Source of the DNA: Candidatus Bathyarchaeota archaeon
GTDB lineage: Archaea > Thermoproteota > Bathyarchaeia > 40CM-2-53-6
Direction of reading: 5' to 3'
Assembly: GCA_005883695.1 (NCBI GenBank)
Contig: VBBV01000094.1
Coordinates: 1 to 17,943, forward strand
DNA: 17,943 nucleotides
Of this stretch, positions 15,801 through 17,943 are shown in pieces. The position numbers were made by a program, and so were the translations under genes. Below the pieces are notes generated by a model that was not told the origin of the DNA, did no database searches, and was given only the letters and a program-made list of their open reading frames with translations. Each line of letters starts with the position of its first letter. The first letter of the stretch is position 1.

Positions 15801-16558
15801 GTTAACGGATGGAGTTCCCATCCTGAAAAGGAGTGACTCGCAGAGTTCGCATTATTACCATCCCAGTAGACGAAGCCTTGGAAATCGATCAGTGTAACGC
15901 CTTGGGTGGTCTGGCTGTTCAGTGCGTTGGGGTCGCAGGCTGTACTGGACGCACAGTACTTTGCAGCTTGCCAGTCATGGTCGATCTCCATATGGATCCG
16001 GCCGTAACAGGTCGGGTCTTTGGCTGTTGTGCACGAGGTATCATAGTTGGAGACAATAGCGGGGTCGTAGATATTGAAGGTAAAATCGTTGACAGTCGCT
16101 CCGCCGTATGATCCTCCTCCGTTGGTAGCATCATAGGTGGTAGACGAGTCTTCAAAGGTTGCACCCGCCCTTTGGGCACCGTCGATCTCGACAAAAACAC
16201 CTTGCTGCTTTCCGAAATTATTGGCGATGGTACAGGCTGGACCTGGAGAATGCCACCCTGCTGGAGTTGGCCCAGGGGTCAACCATCTCTTCGCGTCACC
16301 CCCGCTAACGGTCGTGGTGATCCCGGGACTGAATGGGCTGGCATTGAAAGAGGCTGTCCCAGTCTGATTCGCAGTAATGTCTGTAATTCTCACACTCGTG
16401 GGTGTACAGCTCACATTGGAATTCCACGAGCCAACAAGAGGAGCCTGCGTTGTCGCTGGCACCACGAAAACTGGTAATGCGATTTGGATTACAGGGATGA
16501 GAAGAAGAGTTAACGTGGTAATCGCAGTGATCCGTGAAAACCGAATTGCTGTAAGCAC
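12848..16558 (-). CDS. Giant secreted modular surface protein: N-domain, PKD, propeller-like region, five Ig-like repeats
   Basis: Protein of 1236 residues, probably exported and surface-associated. Residues ~8-38 form a signal-peptide-like hydrophobic segment ending near VVPATTQAP. Residues ~42-262 are an unrecognised Cys- and aromatic-rich domain (GRIHMEIDHDW, DFQGFVYWD, SFSGWELHPLTGW). Residues ~263-342 are a PKD domain (SPYTFSWTFGDG, THTYTTSGSYTATLSVTD). Residues ~346-736 look like a beta-propeller with repeated Trp- and Asp-containing strands. Residues 737-1236 are five tandem repeats of 99-101 residues. Ser and Thr are very abundant, Lys is rare, and N-x-S/T sites suggest glycosylation. 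There is no C-terminal membrane anchor or sortase motif, so attachment is unclear. The GTG start is forced by an in-frame TAG two codons upstream. Possible roles, an adhesin or sheath component, are inference. Confidence 0.85.
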   Translation of the reverse strand: MLTAIRFSRITAITTLTLLLIPVIQIALPVFVVPATTQAPLVGSWNSNVSCTPTSVRITDITANQTGTASFNASPFSPGITTTVSGGDAKRWLTPGPTPAGWHSPGPACTIANNFGKQQGVFVEIDGAQRAGATFEDSSTTYDATNGGGSYGGATVNDFTFNIYDPAIVSNYDTSCTTAKDPTCYGRIHMEIDHDWQAAKYCASSTACDPNALNSQTTQGVTLIDFQGFVYWDGNNANSASHSFSGWELHPLTGWRIHQSGLNVGISFTPTSPATGQVVTFTGTASGGTSPYTFSWTFGDGATGTGNPATHTYTTSGSYTATLSVTDSKGATGAASTTVTVTGTPPTSIIVASDAAPGPSSLATAGGAKLIQDSAGKMIAVYTDSSGRIGLAYDDSDPMLGGWSVPVKSSTPASAYARPAAVLMSLTSLRLIVEGGSGAGMISDIPVVIQRDSQNNITGFTIGTPKTLDSSGLAGYPTAVLLHNGDILAAWAWQNSTRTMVKSLRWDSSTGWTNLAGSSSTPDIALLDSVSITWFVPNMIERPDNNNVYLMANRFTGPPETIALNKATWNGSGWSWGSQNLTYETNCSDADDDPVGLAWDPVRSLVVVAYGITGTLSYGVFTLNSQDVKTHIDTPSLAVTNRGWAGIAVHITTGDYYLFLMNVNTDGGSGPLGYVRLPAGGVWNPTVNYLDSSASDQVLSLRPTGTSPTIDLLYATGTSSPSTIKFTSVRPSNPSSFSVSANPTTVTTQAGSSAISTITLTSLNGFSGTVSLSTNVSPSGLTSSLSPSSVTLTSGGTGTSTLTASSTTSGTYTVTIVATSGSTSQTVQVTVRVTDFMVSAQSSLTVTAGSATQSSVTVTSLNGFTGTVNLATSVSPSGITASLSPTSITLTSGGTGTSTLTVSSSTVGTYTVTITGTTGSLSHQVIINVSVVASSGFSVAANPSTVGFQSGSSASSTIHLTSLGNFSGNVNLTETVTPSTGLTVSCNPTSVFLSSGSSANSTCTFTSSTQNTYTVTVTASSGSLSHTATITVEVGGFTISASPTTVNIQAGTSGTSSVTVLSVAGFAGMINFSISVTPTGLTASISPASISLSPGGSGSSTLTINSTKVGTYTVIVTGTSGSSTRSVTITVNVQDFTLAVNPSSLSLAAGTSGTVTVSIASMAGFAGTVSLSAVCTPSGPRLSFSSNSVSLSSGGSGTSTLTVRTLHKTPPGTYTITITAASGSLTHTVTVVLTVT
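12851..14350 (-). repeat. Five tandem coding repeats (~100 aa each, Ig-like)
   Basis: Units run 14350-14054, 14053-13751, 13750-13451, 13450-13154 and 13153-12851. Each begins with Phe followed by an NPxxVxxxAG-type strand, then GFxGTVxLS, SPxxxSLxSGGxGTSTLT and GTYTVTIxxxSGSxxxxxxVxV. Units 1, 2 and 4 are most alike. Unit 3 carries two extra Cys (SCNPTS, NSTCTF) and unit 5 has an insert (RTLHKTPPGTY). The units are diverged in DNA, so the array is old rather than freshly amplified. Confidence 0.85.
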
Positions 16559-16574
16559 TCTCTACTTTCCCAGC

Positions 16575-16584
16575 GATAATATTC
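16575..16584 (-). promoter_or_regulatory. Proximal TATA-like box of the giant gene
   Basis: GAATATTATC on the minus strand is centred ~22 bp before the GTG start, compatible with a leaderless transcript. Confidence 0.45.
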
Positions 16585-16621
16585 GAGAACACGGACGGAT
16601 CGTTACTTTCAACATATGAAC

Positions 16622-16640
16622 GGGCCGGGACCCAAGGCCC
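16622..16640 (-). other. GC-rich hairpin upstream of the giant gene
   Basis: GGGCC-9 nt-GGCCC forms a 5-bp stem. It would lie inside a 5' leader if the giant gene is transcribed from the distal TATA element at 16693-16702. Confidence 0.3.
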
Positions 16641-16692
16641 ATTTAGCCATTGCTTCTGACGGCCTATAGAAAGATAGAATGGGCTGTCAGGT

Positions 16693-16702
16693 GATATAAA
16701 TC
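16693..16702 (-). promoter_or_regulatory. Strong TATA-like element (GATTTATATC on minus strand)
   Basis: This is one of the best matches to the archaeal TATA consensus in the window. On the minus strand it would start RNA near 16670 and give the giant gene a ~110-nt leader. On the plus strand (GATATAAATC) it would fire toward the NTF2-like gene in antisense. No gene starts at the leaderless distance in either direction. Confidence 0.4.
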
Positions 16703-16762
16703 GCAACATTTGCAAGCGTGTCTCTGAACCTCTGTGCAATCCGAATTTCGATCAAGAGACAT

Positions 16763-16780
16763 AGGATAGCTTGGTATCCT
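16763..16780 (-). terminator. Perfect hairpin 3' of the NTF2-like gene
   Basis: AGGATA and TATCCT form a perfect 6-bp stem with a 6-nt loop, 18 bp beyond the stop of the NTF2-like gene. There is no T-run after it on the minus strand, so it may be a processing or stability element rather than a terminator. Confidence 0.35.
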
Positions 16781-16798
16781 GCGCGGTGAGGACCCGTT

Positions 16799-17221
16799 CT
16801 AGCCCTTCTGAATCGTTTTCAGTGGCCCCAATTGGCTGGGAGCTTGTTGTTTTCCTGTCTGTAGGACCCAGTAGTCGCGTAGTTCTTTGCATAGCCCGTT
16901 CTTTGCGAAGTGTAGCATTATGCAGCCGGCGAGTGTTACGTCTTCCACTTTCTCTTTCATCGTGGTCCAGTATTCAACGGCGGCTCGGGACCCTTCCACG
17001 ACAGGCTTTCCAAAACGAACCTCGTACACCTGTCCAACATCTAACGCCCCCAGCGTATAATCCAGGATACTCTTCCGTCCCTGGTTTACGGGCCGGAACG
17101 GATGAGAGTGGTAGGCAGCGTCTTCGGTGAAGAGCGAGGTTATTGCTTTTGCATCTTTCTTCAGCCATGCCTTGGTGTAGTTACGAATCCATCTGTTAAC
17201 AACCAGCCTGGTGGTAGCCAA
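16799..17221 (-). CDS. NTF2/SnoaL-like small-domain protein
   Basis: Soluble protein of 140 residues with the cone-shaped alpha+beta barrel of the NTF2/SnoaL superfamily. The pattern is clear: VVNRWIRNYTKAWLKKDAKAI (helix 1-2), LFTEDAAYHSHPFRPVNQGR, ILDYTLGAL, VRFGKPVVEGSRAAVEYWTT, VTLAGCIMLHFAKNGLCKEL and RDYW. Family members include cyclases, isomerases and ligand-binding proteins; the substrate is unknown. The TTG start gives the expected N-terminus, with an A/T-rich element (GATATTTC region at 17251-17266, minus strand) 30-45 bp upstream. A decayed paralogue occurs at 12674-12840, on the other side of the giant surface-protein gene. The C-terminal ~20 residues (GKQQAPSQLGPLKTIQKG) appear unstructured. 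Confidence 0.85.
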   Translation of the reverse strand: MATTRLVVNRWIRNYTKAWLKKDAKAITSLFTEDAAYHSHPFRPVNQGRKSILDYTLGALDVGQVYEVRFGKPVVEGSRAAVEYWTTMKEKVEDVTLAGCIMLHFAKNGLCKELRDYWVLQTGKQQAPSQLGPLKTIQKG

Positions 17222-17294
17222 CTTGAGACCGTCCCTCGATCAACCACGCCGAAATATCATTTATCCCTGACTTCACCGAGGACGACGCTGTTCG

Positions 17295-17433
17295 GGACCC
17301 CCGGGCTTTTTCTACACCCTCATCGGACTCTGACCTCTTGGATCATATTTCTCAGCGAGTTAGCCACCTTCTCCAAAGTTATCATTTTCATGCGTTGGCA
17401 GTCAGCACTCCGCCGGAAGTAAGGTGTTGTCAT
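17295..17433 (-). pseudogene. nadA: Remnant of quinolinate synthase (nadA), C-terminal end, frameshifted
   Basis: The minus strand reads SADCQRMKMITLEKVANSL followed by RNMIQEVRV. This matches the C-terminal segment of archaeal/Thermotoga-type NadA, where the last [4Fe-4S] Cys precedes MK-x-ITLEKV. The frame then hits TGA (17320-17322), but the +1-shifted frame continues with DEGVEKARGS, as expected for the family's VPEDI..KAR continuation, so a frameshift is visible. Just upstream, a different frame gives LLPAE, resembling the FxPA segment before the Cys, which suggests a second shift. The rest of the gene (~250 residues) is absent. The intact portion as an ORF would be only 37 residues, so this is a pseudogene fragment, lying between the NTF2-like gene and corA. 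Confidence 0.7.
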
Positions 17434-17486
17434 GAATTCGTCCTGAAACCCCAGTCGACGGTGTGCCCAGGACAAGTTATCGTCAG

Positions 17487-17494
17487 TTTATTAT
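17487..17494 (+). promoter_or_regulatory. TATA box of corA
   Basis: TTTATTAT is centred 24 bp before ATG 17514. The spacing favours leaderless transcription and selects ATG 17514 over ATG 17538. Confidence 0.5.
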
Positions 17495-17513
17495 CCGATA
17501 GTCCCACCTCCTA

Positions 17514-17943
17514 ATGCTCTGGCCGTTGATTAGTCTCATGCTTCTCAAGTCTAACGGAGATGCGGGAGCGGAGACCTTGAACGGGTTTCCTGAGGAGGTG
17601 AAGCAGGGCGAGCTGCTCTGGGTTGATGCTGAGAGTCCGACGGAGCAGGAGTTGGCCGATCTGAAGCAGAGGTTTGCACTCGACGATTACGCGGTTGAAG
17701 ATGTGGTCCATAAAAATCAGAGGCCGAAACTGGAGGAGTATGGGAAAAGCGTCTTCGCAGTCATCCACGTACCTGTTGTGAAGAATCGGAAGAGTGAGAT
17801 AGTCGAACTCTTCATGTTCTTTCAGAAGAACTGGATCATAACCATCCACTCCGTCGAATCGGAGCTGATCCATGCTGTAGACTCGCGGATAATGACAAGG
17901 GGCCTCTCTCCTCTCGCGACCACTCCCTCGCCTGACCTCTTGT
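17514..17943 (+). CDS. corA: CorA-family Mg2+ transporter, 5' part
   Basis: The frame runs off the window end; 143 residues of the cytosolic N-terminal domain are visible. CorA forms a pentameric Mg2+ (Co2+) channel. Recognisable features are ELLWVDAESPTEQELADLKQ, the block ALDDYAVEDVVHKNQRPKLEEY (family consensus for the alpha/beta funnel domain), VFAVIHVPVV, ELFMFFQKNWIITIHS (the strand-turn with xxWxITxH typical of CorA) and the start of the long helix (AVDSRIMTRGLSP). The transmembrane helices and GMN signature would lie beyond the edge. Two ATG starts are possible (17514, 17538); the TATA position favours the first. Divergent from the NTF2-like gene. Confidence 0.9.
   Translation, partial: MLWPLISLMLLKSNGDAGAETLNGFPEEVKQGELLWVDAESPTEQELADLKQRFALDDYAVEDVVHKNQRPKLEEYGKSVFAVIHVPVVKNRKSEIVELFMFFQKNWIITIHSVESELIHAVDSRIMTRGLSPLATTPSPDLL

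Noticed and set aside
16305..16739. Minus-strand ORF of 144 residues overlapping the start of the giant gene
   Set aside because: Different frame over the signal peptide region; its composition is unlike a real protein, and GTG 16558 with its own TATA box is the better gene.
16771..17130. Plus-strand ORF opposite the NTF2-like gene
   Set aside because: Antisense shadow; the minus-strand protein is a recognisable NTF2-like domain.
17301..17318. C/G-rich stretch followed by five T as a plus-strand terminator
   Set aside because: There is no plus-strand gene upstream to terminate, and the bases are explained by the nadA remnant on the other strand.
1..17943. CRISPR arrays, tRNA/rRNA genes, transposases and phage genes
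   Set aside because: Looked for regularly spaced repeats, tRNA-like sequences and DDE/serine recombinase motifs. None was seen; the only tandem array is protein-coding.

Overview
This window appears to come from an archaeal chromosome, most likely a soil or sediment member of the TACK group (Thaumarchaeota/Bathyarchaeota-like). The lineage is inferred from gene content and cannot be proven here. Supporting points are a pyruvoyl-dependent arginine decarboxylase, an MjNhaP-like Na+/H+ antiporter, AT-rich TATA-like boxes about 22-36 bp before many start codons with few Shine-Dalgarno sites, frequent TTG and GTG starts, and a very long Ser/Thr-rich repeat protein. Several other genes look bacterial in style (ArsR/SRPBCC pair, DyP peroxidase, haloperoxidase-like hydrolase, DUF2277, AlkZ-related), as expected for a soil archaeon with much acquired DNA.

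Layout. Positions 1-2464 (+): the 3' part of nadC, an alpha/beta hydrolase and an AlkZ-related protein. The last two are open well upstream of their first ATG/GTG/TTG codon. Positions 2592-3833 (+): a CPA1 Na+/H+ antiporter. Positions 4010-6227 (-): a hyaluronan/chitin-synthase-like GT2 enzyme, then an overlapping SRPBCC-ArsR pair. Positions 6387-6668 (+): a DUF2277 protein whose stop codon overlaps, tail to tail, the stop of a DyP-type peroxidase (6665-7627, -). The peroxidase lies downstream of a haloperoxidase-like hydrolase (7698-8561, -). Positions 8759-10797 (+): arginine decarboxylase and an M20 dipeptidase. Positions 10924-12645 (+): three small membrane or exported proteins. Positions 12848-16558 (-): a 1236-residue secreted modular protein with a PKD domain and five tandem ~100-residue Ig-like repeats. 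Positions 16799-17221 (-): an NTF2/SnoaL-like protein. Positions 17514-17943 (+): the start of corA.

The most interesting structure is not annotated by simple ORF calling. A frameshifted remnant of an NTF2-like gene (12674-12840) abuts the 3' end of the giant surface-protein gene, and the intact NTF2-like gene lies just beyond its 5' end in the same orientation. The giant gene is therefore bracketed by two homologous sequences. A second remnant, the C-terminal end of quinolinate synthase (nadA) with at least one frameshift, sits at 17295-17433 between the NTF2-like gene and corA. Three ORFs appear to require a CTG or other non-standard start.

No rRNA, tRNA, CRISPR array, transposase or complete defence system was seen. 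Functionally the window is a mix of housekeeping (NAD synthesis, polyamine synthesis, ion and Mg transport), oxidative chemistry (DyP, haloperoxidase-like) and cell-surface functions (polysaccharide synthase, repeat adhesin, small membrane proteins).
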